Source of the DNA: an uncultured Chlorobiaceae bacterium
Lineage (GTDB): Bacteria > Bacteroidota > Chlorobiia > Chlorobiales > Chlorobiaceae
DNA length: 55,410 nt
Assembly (NCBI GenBank): GCA_903915955.1
Contig: CAIWUU010000059.1
Span: 1-55,410 of the forward strand
Direction: 5' to 3'
Both the position numbers and the translations under genes were made by a program. A model generated the notes under the pieces. That model made no database searches, had not been told where the DNA came from, and saw only the letters and a program-made list of their open reading frames with translations. This document shows, in pieces, positions 46,223 through 55,410 of the stretch (the stretch's first letter is position 1; each line of letters starts with the position of its first letter).

Positions 46223-48970
46223 ATGAACAAGGAGAATCACCAGTTGAACATCAGACGTGCTCTCTCAATAGCGGCACTGCTCATCGTCGCACTCTTCATA
46301 GAAATATGGACGATGCCCGATGCAGTAGCATCATCAGCCACACTTGTCTATCCCGATACGCTGAAACTTCCCCAGCGCCGCTATACGCTCTTCAATGCCA
46401 TGAGAGCTGCAAGAAAAACCGTTGGTCTTGCACTCTCGGGCGGTGGGGCAAACGGTCTTGCTCAAATCGGTATTCTCAAGGCGTTTGAGGAGGAGGGTAT
46501 TCCTGTTGATTGTATTGCAGGCACAAGCATGGGGGCCATTATAGGAGGTCTCTATAGTTGCGGATACAGTCCGGTGGAACTTGAAAAGATCGTACAAACC
46601 TTCCCGTGGGAATCAATTATTTCGCTCAATGCCGATTATACACGATCAAATATTTTTCTCGAACAACAACGAATCCGGGACCGTGCATCCATAGCGATAC
46701 GCTTTAAACAATTAAAACTGCTCATTCCGAAATCGCTGAATTCCGCCCAAAAGATGACAGGAAAAATCGACCTCCTGACACTTAATGCACTGTATCACTC
46801 TTCAGGAGATTTCTCAACACTTCCAATCAATTTCAGGGCAGTAGCCACCGATCTTGTCTCAGGAATGCGGATACCGCTCTTTTCAGGCTCACTCTCAGAG
46901 GCAATTCGAGCAAGCAGCACCATTCCTATTCTGTATGAACCAATCATCCAGAACAACTACCATCTGGTTGATGGCGGACTTGTTGCAAATCTTCCGGTCG
47001 ATGAACTTGAAAGCTTCAACACCGACTACAAAATCGCAGTCGATACACACGGAAGCATGTATACAACCGGTGAAGAGCTTGATCTCCCATGGAAAGCTGC
47101 AGATCAAGCCATGACCATTCTCACAAAATTACAATATCCGGCACAGCTTGCAAAAGCTGATATCATTATAACTCCTGATCTTGGCAACCATAAAGCCACC
47201 GATTTTTCCAATATCAGAGCGCTGATTGATGCCGGTTATGCCAAGGGGAAATTTGAAGCGAAAAAGATAAAGCTCGATATCGAAAAAAAGAGTATCGGAG
47301 GTGCGGCGATTGGAGACTATGCAAAAAACGCTCTTTTGCAGCACGATAACCCAAAAGTTAAGCAAGTTGTTTCTTCAATTCTCCTCAATGCCACCGACCT
47401 GAACAAAACCTGTCAGGAGTTGCTGGCAACGGATCTCTTTACCAGAGTCTTTGCTGAACTCAATAAAGGCCATAAAACTGTTCTCTTTCATCTTGAACCA
47501 CTTCCAGCCATAAAAAAGGTATCGGTCTTGGGAGGGCCCCCTGATGTATTGTCGGACGAAGATATTAAAGACTGTTTCAAACCATTAACTGGAGAACTCT
47601 ACACAAACGCTACAGGCACCAAGGTACTTGAATCACTGATAAAAGAATATCGAAAAAAAGGATACAGCCTGGTTACCATTACAAATATCACCATCAACAG
47701 CGGTTTGCTTGAAGTCACACTCTCCTCTGGAAAACCAAAGAGTATCGAGATCCGCAGAGACAAAAACATGACAAAAATCACTCCGATAACGCGAGAGATA
47801 AAAATTGATACTACTCGGGCACTTAATCTCCTCAAGGCCGAAGAATCGGTTGAAAATCTCTACGGAACAGGAGTCTTTAATCGGGTATCCATCTCCGCAG
47901 AAACTCCTTACAGCTCCAACAGAAACCCTCTCCTCTGGTTTTCTCTCGAAGAAAAACCAGCATCAGTGCTTCGATTTGGATTGCGCTATGATGAAACAAA
48001 CGATGCACAATTCCTTGTCGATATCAGAAACGAAAATTTTGGAGGAACTACCAGCTCTGTCGGTGGTTGGTTGACAACAGGACGAAACAGCTTACTTGCA
48101 AACATTGAGCTCTCCATGCCACGCATAGGCGCATCACATTTCACCATGTCATCACGCATTTTCTATGACCAGCATGTATTCAATCATCTTGAAACAACAG
48201 GCAACACCGCCCAATACGGAATCCAGAAATATGGTTTCAACCACGCTTTCGGGACAAGAATCAGAAAAAATGGACAGTTTATTGCAGATATAACTCTCCA
48301 AAATGCACAATCATACGCCAAAGACAACACATCACCGACACTGAACACCGCAAACAGCAGCATGTTTTCTATCGGCACACAGTTTACCCGAGACTCGAGG
48401 AACAACGCTCTCATACCAACATCTGGAAGCTATACAAATCTCAGATATTCAATCACGACAGCCCTGCTTGACAATCATGATCTGTTCTGGCAGGTGTCGG
48501 GTAACTACGAAGAAAATATCCACCTCATGAGCAGAGTGTCGTTTCAGCTCTCAGGGCTTTTGGGATTAAGCAGCAACAATATGCTTCTGTCAGAGAAATT
48601 TTTCCTCGGGGGCCCTGGAACAACATACAGTCAGCGCTTCATCGGACTGAAAGAGAACGCTCTTGCCTGCAATAATATGGCTGCGATAGGAATGCAACTC
48701 GGCTATAAACCCTCGTTTGAAATTCTCTTTCCAGCCTCGCTGCTTCTTCATTACAACATCGGAAATGCATGGGAACAGATGGACGACATCTCTACAGCCT
48801 CACTCCTTCAAGGCATTGGAACAAGTATAATATGGGATACTCCTGTCGGCCCGGCAAGGCTCGCAGTCTCAAAATTGCTGCCGTTACCGGAACACGAACG
48901 TACAGCAGGCGCTCTTTCGTCAAGATTTTCAGACGTAATCTGGTATTTCAGTATTGGGCATAGCTTTTGA
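46223..48970 (+). CDS. Patatin-like phospholipase with BamA-type barrel
   Basis: A 915-residue exported protein. After a signal sequence comes a patatin domain: GGGANGLAQIG for the oxyanion hole, GTSMGA with the nucleophile Ser, and LVDGGL with the catalytic Asp. Next is a POTRA-like region (about 440-570), then a 16-strand-type surface-antigen barrel ending IGHSF. This is the layout of PlpD-like type Vd autotransporters. It should place a lipid hydrolase on the outer surface, or keep it in the periplasm. The start at 46223 has AGGAGA just upstream; the spacing is short, so it is a best guess. Confidence 0.92.
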   Translation: MNKENHQLNIRRALSIAALLIVALFIEIWTMPDAVASSATLVYPDTLKLPQRRYTLFNAMRAARKTVGLALSGGGANGLAQIGILKAFEEEGIPVDCIAGTSMGAIIGGLYSCGYSPVELEKIVQTFPWESIISLNADYTRSNIFLEQQRIRDRASIAIRFKQLKLLIPKSLNSAQKMTGKIDLLTLNALYHSSGDFSTLPINFRAVATDLVSGMRIPLFSGSLSEAIRASSTIPILYEPIIQNNYHLVDGGLVANLPVDELESFNTDYKIAVDTHGSMYTTGEELDLPWKAADQAMTILTKLQYPAQLAKADIIITPDLGNHKATDFSNIRALIDAGYAKGKFEAKKIKLDIEKKSIGGAAIGDYAKNALLQHDNPKVKQVVSSILLNATDLNKTCQELLATDLFTRVFAELNKGHKTVLFHLEPLPAIKKVSVLGGPPDVLSDEDIKDCFKPLTGELYTNATGTKVLESLIKEYRKKGYSLVTITNITINSGLLEVTLSSGKPKSIEIRRDKNMTKITPITREIKIDTTRALNLLKAEESVENLYGTGVFNRVSISAETPYSSNRNPLLWFSLEEKPASVLRFGLRYDETNDAQFLVDIRNENFGGTTSSVGGWLTTGRNSLLANIELSMPRIGASHFTMSSRIFYDQHVFNHLETTGNTAQYGIQKYGFNHAFGTRIRKNGQFIADITLQNAQSYAKDNTSPTLNTANSSMFSIGTQFTRDSRNNALIPTSGSYTNLRYSITTALLDNHDLFWQVSGNYEENIHLMSRVSFQLSGLLGLSSNNMLLSEKFFLGGPGTTYSQRFIGLKENALACNNMAAIGMQLGYKPSFEILFPASLLLHYNIGNAWEQMDDISTASLLQGIGTSIIWDTPVGPARLAVSKLLPLPEHERTAGALSSRFSDVIWYFSIGHSF

Positions 48971-49005
48971 GTGTAATTTTTTTTGACGGATTGAACAAGT
49001 ACCAA

Positions 49006-49037
49006 TAAAATAGCCCCCACTACTGGAGGCTATTTGT
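49006..49037 (-). terminator. Intrinsic terminator after the small lipoprotein gene
   Basis: An 8-bp stem AAATAGCC / GGCTATTT with a 12-base loop. On the minus strand it is followed by TTTTATTGG. It lies between the convergent patatin and small lipoprotein genes. Confidence 0.6.
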
Positions 49038-49099
49038 GCATCTGAACATGCATGCAAGGTTTTCTGAATCATGAAATGTACCGGCAATGGAATCAAACC

Positions 49100-49288
49100 C
49101 TACGGGATAACATGAAGCTTCCGCTCCCCATCAGGAGAAATAAACCATACCTGCCCTGAATCACGATCCATTTTATACGCACAGGAGTTTCCTGCGCCAA
49201 CAATCTCGTATCGCACCTGTCGCTCACCAACACATCCCGCCAACGAAGCCGATAGAACCGCCATAACCACAATGAATTTGAGCCTCAT
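49100..49288 (-). CDS. Small lipoprotein of unknown function
   Basis: A 62-residue protein with a lipobox (SASLAGC) after a hydrophobic signal beginning MRLKFIVV. The mature part is only about 42 residues and includes YEIVGAGNSCAYKMDRDSGQVWFISP, with a second Cys. I do not recognise the family. It is a monocistronic gene with a plausible terminator, so it is probably expressed. Confidence 0.75.
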   Translation of the reverse strand: MRLKFIVVMAVLSASLAGCVGERQVRYEIVGAGNSCAYKMDRDSGQVWFISPDGERKLHVIP

Positions 49289-49601
49289 ACTACATCACTG
49301 ATTTAATGGTTAAAAACGAAAATACACAAACTGCGCATATTCTCGCACTCTTCACGAGATTGAGCAACAGAACAAGAAGTTCACGATATCGAATTTCTCT
49401 AAAAAATCACGCAACACCACCTGCAATAAAACGACATCAATGACACGAAAAATGGGTAGGAACTCTTCCAAAAAACAATACGCGGATGAGTGAATTTCTT
49501 TTATTATTGTTAGTTGATGGTTTGAGGAGAAGTTTTTTATATTTTTAACATCCGAAGCTACCTCCCTGAGTAACTGAGACAACTGACACAGAAACACGCT
49601 C
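49289..49601. other. Gap upstream of surE
   Basis: A 313-bp stretch between divergent genes. It is AT-rich near 49495-49545 and may carry the surE promoter. No gene or hairpin of note was seen. Confidence 0.5.
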
Positions 49602-50399
49602 ATGATAGCAGAACAGAACGCATTGCATACTCCGAACAAACCCCATATACTGGTCTGCAATGATGATGGCATTGAAGGCGAGGGAATCCACGCGCTGGCG
49701 GCTGCGATGAAAAAAATCGGACGAGTCACCGTTGTTGCTCCGGCAGAGCCCCATAGCGGCATGAGCCATGCCATGACCCTCGGCACACCTTTGAGGATCA
49801 AGAAGTTCCTTAAAAACGGCCATTTTTTCGGCTACACTGTCTCAGGAACCCCGGTCGACTGCATCAAGGTTGCCTTGAGTCATATCCTGCCATCAAAACC
49901 CGATCTTATTGTTTCGGGTATCAACTATGGCAGCAACACCGCCATCAACACCATCTATTCCGGCACCATCGCGGCTGCACTTGAAGGTGCGATACAAGGC
50001 ATTACCTCTCTGGCATTTTCGCTGACAACCTACAATAATGCCGACTTTACATACGCAGCAAAATTTGCCCGCAAACTGGCAAAAAAGGTGCTGCGCGAGG
50101 GACTTCCGCCAGACACCATTCTCTCCTCCAATATTCCAAATATAGCGGAATCACAAATTGCCGGAATCGTGATCACCGAACAGGGACGTTCGCGCTGGGA
50201 GGAGGATACCATAGAGCGACACGATATGTTCGGAAACCCTTATTACTGGCTCAGCGGCACCCTGCGGCTGCTTGATGATACGTTGAAAAAAGATGAATTT
50301 GCTGTCCGCCACAACTATGTCACCGTAACACCGGTATCGTGCGATCTGACCAACCACAGCTATATCAGTACCCTCGAACAATGGAACCTGCAAAAATAA
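49602..50399 (+). CDS. surE: 5'/3'-nucleotidase SurE
   Basis: A 265-residue survival protein E. The metal site is in [14 protein letters not shown], with [27 protein letters not shown] and [26 protein letters not shown]. It removes phosphate from nucleoside monophosphates. The length is standard. It overlaps closely with bshC, 4 bp downstream, so they form a pair. Confidence 0.96.
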   Translation: MIAEQNALHTPNKPHILVCNDDGIEGEGIHALAAAMKKIGRVTVVAPAEPHSGMSHAMTLGTPLRIKKFLKNGHFFGYTVSGTPVDCIKVALSHILPSKPDLIVSGINYGSNTAINTIYSGTIAAALEGAIQGITSLAFSLTTYNNADFTYAAKFARKLAKKVLREGLPPDTILSSNIPNIAESQIAGIVITEQGRSRWEEDTIERHDMFGNPYYWLSGTLRLLDDTLKKDEFAVRHNYVTVTPVSCDLTNHSYISTLEQWNLQK

Positions 50400-50403
50400 A
50401 AAC

Positions 50404-52095
50404 GTGAACACCTTTCTGCTCGACTATAAACAGATCCTGACACCAAAAAAAGGATTTTCAAAGCTGTTCCGTGACTATACATCAGAGAGTCCGGAACGTG
50501 AAGAGTTGATGACCGGAAGTTTTCACCTTGATTATCAACGAGAAGCCGATTATTACCGCCAGCTTGGGCTGCTGAGTTCGAGAACCTATGATCGGGAGAC
50601 TCTGGTTCGGCTTCTTTCGCGGCAAAACAGCCGCTGGGGAGGCACTGCGCGCCAACTCAGAGAGATTGAAAAGCTCCGCTCACCTCGATGTATGGCCATT
50701 GTTACCGGCCAGCAACTCGGCCTCTTTACCGGGCCACTCTACACCATCTATAAAGCGCTGACTGCCATTATTTTTGCTGAACGCCAGAAAGCGCTCTTTC
50801 CCGAATACGATTTTGTTCCGATCTTCTGGCTCGAGGGTGAAGACCACGACTATGAGGAGTCGGCACATACAGCAATTTTTTCGGAAAATCAGGTTGTACA
50901 CTTTGGGCAGGAGCCCTATAGACGAATGCCGGATCAGATGGTTGCAAACTCCTGCTTCGGCGAAGAGATTAGCCGAACAGTCGAAGAGTTTCTGCGCCTC
51001 CTGCCCGACTCTGCCTACAAGCAGAGCATTTCGGATATCCTGACGGAGTGCTATTATCCGGGCAGTACCTTTGAAATCAGTTTTGCCAGCACCATGATGC
51101 GGCTCTTCAGTGAGCAGCCACTGATTCTGCTGTCGAGCCAGGATCCCGAGTTCAAGAAGCTTTCATCAAAAATTTTTCTGCATGAGCTCTCATCCGCGCC
51201 AGCCTCATCCTATAACGTGATTGCACAAAGCACCCGACTTGAAAATCTCGGCTACTCGGCACAGACAAAACCTCGGGCGGTCAATCTCTACTTTATCAAC
51301 CAGCATGGACAACGCCAAAAAATAGAGCAACCTTCAGATGATACCTTCACCATTGTACCCGACAAACAGCGCTATTCAAGACATCAGATACTTGAGCTGT
51401 GCCAGGATCATCCAGAGCGATTCAGCCCAAACGTTGTACTGAGACCGATTGTCCAGGATTATGTGTTGCCCACCTTTGCCTGCATTGCTGGCCCGGGAGA
51501 GATAAGCTACCTGGCACAATACCGCACAAATTACGAGCACTTCGGCATCACCATGCCCTTTATTATTCCAAGAGGGAGCTTTACCCTGGTGGAGCCGAAA
51601 ATAAGTCGGATCATGGACAAACTTCTTCATGTCACGGGAAGACCAGGCTTTTCGCGCAAACAAATTTACAACGCAATATTCGCAAATCTGCAAGAACTGA
51701 AAAAAAATGCCGTCGGCATCTCTGAAAACCCTGAACTGGAGACGCTGTTCGAAGAGACCAAAGAGGAGATCCGCAAAGCTTTTGCCGCCCTTGTACCAGT
51801 ACTTGCAAAAATAGACCCTACGCTTGAACCACTTCTTGCAGCCTCATCAGTCCAGTCAGCAAAAATTGTCGAAGGCATTGAACAGAAAGTATGGAAAGCA
51901 AGCCGACGGAAACATGAAGAGCTGCTTGAACAGATCCTGAAAGCAGAAACCGCACTTTTTCCTGAGGGAGTGCCCCAGGAACGGCTCATCAATATTTTTT
52001 ATTATCTCAACAAATACGGCATGGAACTGATCGACACCCTGAAAAACCTGCTGAACGGGCATTCCACTGAAGCACATATCATTGTTGAGCTTTAG
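50404..52095 (+). CDS. bshC: Bacillithiol biosynthesis cysteine-adding enzyme
   Basis: A 563-residue BshC, which adds Cys to glucosaminyl-malate to finish bacillithiol. The family blocks are [34 protein letters not shown] and [20 protein letters not shown], with a C-terminal coiled coil. Green sulfur bacteria are known to make a methylated bacillithiol. The start codon is GTG. bshA and bshB are not nearby. Its end overlaps the convergent HTH gene by 17 bp. Confidence 0.95.
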   Translation: MNTFLLDYKQILTPKKGFSKLFRDYTSESPEREELMTGSFHLDYQREADYYRQLGLLSSRTYDRETLVRLLSRQNSRWGGTARQLREIEKLRSPRCMAIVTGQQLGLFTGPLYTIYKALTAIIFAERQKALFPEYDFVPIFWLEGEDHDYEESAHTAIFSENQVVHFGQEPYRRMPDQMVANSCFGEEISRTVEEFLRLLPDSAYKQSISDILTECYYPGSTFEISFASTMMRLFSEQPLILLSSQDPEFKKLSSKIFLHELSSAPASSYNVIAQSTRLENLGYSAQTKPRAVNLYFINQHGQRQKIEQPSDDTFTIVPDKQRYSRHQILELCQDHPERFSPNVVLRPIVQDYVLPTFACIAGPGEISYLAQYRTNYEHFGITMPFIIPRGSFTLVEPKISRIMDKLLHVTGRPGFSRKQIYNAIFANLQELKKNAVGISENPELETLFEETKEEIRKAFAALVPVLAKIDPTLEPLLAASSVQSAKIVEGIEQKVWKASRRKHEELLEQILKAETALFPEGVPQERLINIFYYLNKYGMELIDTLKNLLNGHSTEAHIIVEL

Positions 52096-52411
52096 AACAG
52101 AGCACACCATTTTCCTCTCCCTCCTTTTGCATCAGACGACAGCAGTTACAAACAAGTTGAAGAAGCTCATCCATAGAGACCCTTTCGCAGATTTTTTCAA
52201 CTGCAACCGCAATCTCAGCATGATACGCCACACTCTTCAGGGATTGCATACCCCGTTTTTTATGAATATACTGCGAGACAGCCGCAGGAGTAACGCCGAG
52301 TTTTTTTGCCGCCTGCGTTTGCGTCATACCAGTTTTCACAAGTCCAAGAGCAAGATCGGCCCTTATTTGGGGGAGATAGTGCCACACAGCGTGCTCGCAG
52401 GGAAATATCAC
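52079..52411 (-). CDS. Predicted helix-turn-helix transcriptional regulator
   Basis: A 110-residue protein with an XRE-like HTH at about residues 25-55 ([22 protein letters not shown]). After it come a helical part and three Cys (VCNCC, later VLCSK) that could sense redox state or metal. It is divergent from the haem-domain gene with only 60 bp between, so it may control that gene; this is inference. Targets are unknown. Confidence 0.82.
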   Translation of the reverse strand: MIFPCEHAVWHYLPQIRADLALGLVKTGMTQTQAAKKLGVTPAAVSQYIHKKRGMQSLKSVAYHAEIAVAVEKICERVSMDELLQLVCNCCRLMQKEGEENGVLCSKAQQ

Positions 52412-52471
52412 AAAAATGATTTTTTAAGCGTTTACAAATAAAAAAATAACCGTTCGAAGCTTCAGAAATTA

Positions 52472-52888
52472 ATGACATTATCAATAAAATCCATTGCAAG
52501 CTGGTCGATCGTCGTCTTGATACTTATGCAGTTTGTACCACTTAACCGCATCAACCCGCCTGTACCTTCACAAATTCAGATCCCGTACACGATAAAAAGT
52601 TCACTGAAAAAGGCTTGTTATGACTGTCACTCATACGAAACCAAATGGACACAGATTGCCTACATAGCCCCAGCCTCATGGCTGGCCTGCGGCATCGTCT
52701 CTTCAGGCAGAACTGCCCTCAATTTTTCAACATTGAAAAAAAATGAGACAAGAGCACCTTTATTAACAACAAAACTCAGACATACTGTGAAAAAAGGGTC
52801 TGCTCATCAGCAACTCTATTACCTTTTGAAACCAGAAGCACAACTCAGCATCAGTGAAACAAACTCACTTCTGCAATGGATGAATTAA
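52472..52888 (+). CDS. Haem-binding-domain (c-type) small protein
   Basis: A 138-residue protein with an N-terminal signal/anchor (residues about 10-30) and a CYDCH haem-attachment motif near 51, followed by SYETKWTQIAYIAPASWL. It matches the haem_bd family of small periplasmic cytochromes. The domain usually ends near residue 130, as here. Its partner in electron transfer is unknown. Confidence 0.85.
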   Translation: MTLSIKSIASWSIVVLILMQFVPLNRINPPVPSQIQIPYTIKSSLKKACYDCHSYETKWTQIAYIAPASWLACGIVSSGRTALNFSTLKKNETRAPLLTTKLRHTVKKGSAHQQLYYLLKPEAQLSISETNSLLQWMN

Positions 52889-52911
52889 ATTTAAACAACA
52901 GCAATACCGAA

Positions 52912-53634
52912 TTAAAAATTCAGGGAATATCCGTCAGGATAAAAATTTTTGATAATGGCTATAACCTCTTCCGGGCTATCTTCGATGGAGACAAAGTCAA
53001 AATCAACGGCGCTGATATAGCCCTTCTCGTTCTGCATGGTCTCCTTGATCCAGCGGTAAAAACCTTCCCAATAGCTTTTTCCCACGAGAATCACAGGAAA
53101 CCGTTCGCTTTTCCTTGTATAGATAAGCGTAATAGCTTCCGTTAACTCATCCAGCGTACCAAACCCTCCCGGAAGCGCAATAAATGCCTGTGCGTATTTC
53201 AGGAACATCACCTTGCGCACAAAAAAATAATCAAAACTGACCAGCTTATCCTGATCAATATATTGATTGGGCTGCTGTTGATTTGGAAGTTTTATATTGA
53301 AACCGATAGATACCCCTCCCGCCTTTTGGGCCCCCTTGTTTGCGCCTTCCATCACGCCGGGCCCACCCCCCGTTATCACTGAAAACCCTTCAGCGACCAA
53401 AAGCTCTCCAATTCTTTCGGCAAGAAGGTACTCCGGGCTTCCTGCTGGCACTCTTGTAGAGCCAAAAACAGTAACAGCCGGACCAACATCAGACATCATC
53501 TCAAAACCACTCACAAACTCTGCCATGATCTTGAACACTCGCCATCCATCAGCCATGAAATCACTTTCCCGCTTTGAGCCGGGATGTTGCGGCACACTTT
53601 TTTCTGTTCCTCCTGGACGACAATAAATATCCAT
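52912..53634 (-). CDS. LOG-family (TIGR00730-type) Rossmann-fold protein
   Basis: A 240-residue protein with GGGPGVMEGANKGA and PGGFGTLDELTEAITLIYT, the paired motifs of LOG phosphoribohydrolases. Such proteins release cytokinin-like bases or cleave nucleoside monophosphates; many bacterial members are misnamed lysine decarboxylases. The length suits the longer subgroup. It is 30 bp after the trpG-like gene. Confidence 0.93.
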   Translation of the reverse strand: MDIYCRPGGTEKSVPQHPGSKRESDFMADGWRVFKIMAEFVSGFEMMSDVGPAVTVFGSTRVPAGSPEYLLAERIGELLVAEGFSVITGGGPGVMEGANKGAQKAGGVSIGFNIKLPNQQQPNQYIDQDKLVSFDYFFVRKVMFLKYAQAFIALPGGFGTLDELTEAITLIYTRKSERFPVILVGKSYWEGFYRWIKETMQNEKGYISAVDFDFVSIEDSPEEVIAIIKNFYPDGYSLNF

Positions 53635-53664
53635 ATACTAAGGTAGTGTAAATAAAAAAAGTAC

Positions 53665-54228
53665 TTACAACTCAAGAAAATTCCTGATAATTTTTTTACC
53701 CTCAGTGGTCATGATAGATTCGGGATGAAACTGAACCCCATAAAGCTTGAGCTGCTCGGAATCCATCCCCATAATCACCCCATCATCAGTCCATGCCCGA
53801 ATAACAAGTGATGCCGGCAGCGATTCTCTTTCAACAATGAGCGAATGATAGCGTGTTGCAACAAAAGGATTTTCTATTCCACTGAAAATACCGCAATCGT
53901 CATGATAAACCAATGAGGTCTTGCCATGCATGATACTGGCCGCCCTCACCACCGCACCACCAAGAGCCATACCAATTGACTGATGACCCAGACAAACCCC
54001 AAGTAATGGAATCCTCCCCTTTACCGCTCGAATCAGCGGCACAGAGACTCCTGCATCGTCAGGAGTACCAGGCCCGGGAGAGATAACAATCTTTGCCGGA
54101 TTTTTTGCAACAATCGCAGCCACTGAAAGTTCATCGTTACGGTACACTTCAACACTCTCTCCTGACTCGCCAATATACTGCACCAGGTTATATGTAAAAG
54201 AATCGTAGTTATCAACAACCAAAATCAT
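53665..54228 (-). CDS. trpG: Glutamine amidotransferase of anthranilate/aminodeoxychorismate synthase
   Basis: A 187-residue class I amidotransferase. It starts ILVVDNYDSFTYNLVQYI, the nucleophile Cys is in LGVCLGHQSIG, and the His-Glu pair is in VQFHPESIMTTEG. It supplies ammonia for tryptophan (TrpG) or folate (PabA) synthesis; many bacteria use one subunit for both. No trpE or pabB is next to it, so the choice is open. It lies 24 bp after the GlmU-like gene. Confidence 0.92.
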   Translation of the reverse strand: MILVVDNYDSFTYNLVQYIGESGESVEVYRNDELSVAAIVAKNPAKIVISPGPGTPDDAGVSVPLIRAVKGRIPLLGVCLGHQSIGMALGGAVVRAASIMHGKTSLVYHDDCGIFSGIENPFVATRYHSLIVERESLPASLVIRAWTDDGVIMGMDSEQLKLYGVQFHPESIMTTEGKKIIRNFLEL

Positions 54229-54252
54229 ACGATGGTCCTGCTTAATAATGAT

Positions 54253-55410
54253 TTATAGATAGGACTGACAAACGCCCTCCGCTCGGGCAACAAAACGAAA
54301 CATGGACTCATAAGCGATACTCATCGTAACCTTGCGGCGCTCCATCACCTTCATTGCTGTTTCAACCGCTTTCTCCACATCATAATTCTCAAAACCTTCA
54401 CTGCCACCCCATGAAAAAGAGGGTACCTCTTTCGGTGGAAATCCCCCACCAAAAATATTAGCCCCAGTTCCAACAACCGTACCGGTATTGAACATTGAAT
54501 TAATGGAACTCTTGCTGTGGTCACCCATCAAAAGGCCAAGAAACTGCAACCCCGTCTTATGCAACTGGCCATGAATGCTCAATTTTATCGGGCTGTAGTT
54601 ATTCTTAAGATCGCTTGTATTGGTTCCGGCGCCAAGGTTACACCATGAAGAGAGATAGGAGTGGCCAAGAAAACCGTCATGCTGCTTATTGGCGAACGGC
54701 TCAATAAGAGAGTCCTCAACCTCACCTCCAACTTTGGAGGCCATACCAATGGTAACATTGCTGAATACCTTGGCGCCTATTTTGACCCTCGACCAGGGGG
54801 CAAGAAAAACATTCTGCATCAGCACAGCCTGAGACTCAACAATCGCACCGGAACCGACGGCCACAAATCCCTCCTCAGCGTCAAGCACTGCCCCAGCACG
54901 AATCACGGCACCCGGGCCAACATAGATATTTGAACGATTGATGATGGCAACAGAGGGATGAACATCCCCCTCAATATGACCAAGTTCAAGCGTTTCAGCA
55001 TCACGCAAAAGTTCATCCGGATGAAAAGCAATAACATCCCAGAGATTGTCGATAACCCGAAACCCTGTTACCGTTTCAACAACAAGTTCTTCGGCAAGAC
55101 GAGATGTATCAAAAAGATCTGGCATCAGACCTCCGTCAGCAGTAAGCAACAGAGAGCTGTCAACTCTTGCAAAGAGAAGAGTCTCGCCCTGCATATAGGC
55201 CTTGCCTGAATCAAAGGCACCTTCACTGATCGCTCTGGCGGCAGCTTCATCACAGACAACACGACCATTAACCAGCAACACATCCCTCTCTTCAAGACGG
55301 TTGACCAGGCATTCTGGATGCTGTTCAGCAAAAAAAGGAGCCAGATATCGGCGTAAGTGATAGGTAAGCTTCACATTCCCTCTTGTCAAATACTCAAACT
55401 TCTCCTGAAG
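54253..55410 (-). CDS. GlmU-like sugar-nucleotide enzyme, N-terminus outside the window
   Basis: The frame stays open to the right edge, so the true start lies beyond it. The visible 385 residues hold part of an N-terminal nucleotidyltransferase-like domain and then a left-handed beta-helix of hexapeptide repeats (IINRSNIYVGPGAVIRAGAVL onward), with NNYSPIKLSIHG and GDHSKSSINSMFNTGTVVG. This is the alternative GlmU of Bacteroidetes/Chlorobi, predicted to make UDP-N-acetylglucosamine for the cell wall. A TTG at 55389 is not the start, since in-frame codons precede it. Confidence 0.85.
   Translation of the reverse strand, partial: LQEKFEYLTRGNVKLTYHLRRYLAPFFAEQHPECLVNRLEERDVLLVNGRVVCDEAAARAISEGAFDSGKAYMQGETLLFARVDSSLLLTADGGLMPDLFDTSRLAEELVVETVTGFRVIDNLWDVIAFHPDELLRDAETLELGHIEGDVHPSVAIINRSNIYVGPGAVIRAGAVLDAEEGFVAVGSGAIVESQAVLMQNVFLAPWSRVKIGAKVFSNVTIGMASKVGGEVEDSLIEPFANKQHDGFLGHSYLSSWCNLGAGTNTSDLKNNYSPIKLSIHGQLHKTGLQFLGLLMGDHSKSSINSMFNTGTVVGTGANIFGGGFPPKEVPSFSWGGSEGFENYDVEKAVETAMKVMERRKVTMSIAYESMFRFVARAEGVCQSYL

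Overview
The window looks like chromosomal DNA of a green sulfur bacterium (Chlorobiaceae, Chlorobium/Pelodictyon type). The markers are a C-3(1) vinyl bacteriochlorophyllide hydratase gene (bchV type), a form IV RuBisCO-like protein (RLP), a short primary sigma factor of the Bacteroidetes/Chlorobi kind, a BshC cysteine ligase for bacillithiol-type thiols, and a GlmU-like acetyl/uridyltransferase of the Bacteroidetes/Chlorobi type. The species cannot be fixed from the sequence alone. No tRNA, rRNA or CRISPR array was seen.

Region 1 (1-6.4 kb, minus strand) is a metabolic cluster. A class II aldolase/dehydrogenase fusion, an LsrF-like class I aldolase/thiolase, the RLP, an SDR oxidoreductase and the start of an LptE-like lipoprotein gene are read in that order. 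Upstream, behind an intrinsic terminator, lie bchV and a small membrane protein gene. The enzyme set suggests a pathway that enolises, cleaves and oxidises a sugar phosphate.

Region 2 (6.6-23.6 kb) is core: recX, then pyrH, tsf, rpsB, rpsI and rplM (minus), der, mrp and an Nfu-type scaffold gene (plus), then ftsK, gcvT, a TPM/TPM/LemA cluster, relA/spoT and uvrB (minus).

Region 3 (about 23.7-35.4 kb) is an accessory island. It begins with a truncated umuD remnant and carries a type I restriction-modification system in the order hsdR, DUF1016 fragment, hsdS, PIN toxin/antitoxin pair, orphan hsdS tail, zeta-like kinase with small partner, Rpn-type nuclease, a scar of gene fragments, hsdM. A 28-bp palindrome separates it from a GDSL esterase autotransporter gene that looks foreign. 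Copied gene ends and internal repeats show repeated recombination. This is the most unusual part of the window.

Region 4 (35.7-55.4 kb) returns to housekeeping and envelope genes: an M16 protease lipoprotein, LptF/LptG permease, primary sigma factor, valS, clpP, thyX, accD, a patatin/BamA-type outer-membrane protein, a small lipoprotein, surE, bshC, an HTH regulator, a haem-binding-domain protein, a LOG-family protein, an anthranilate/aminodeoxychorismate synthase amidotransferase and a GlmU-like gene that runs off the right edge.
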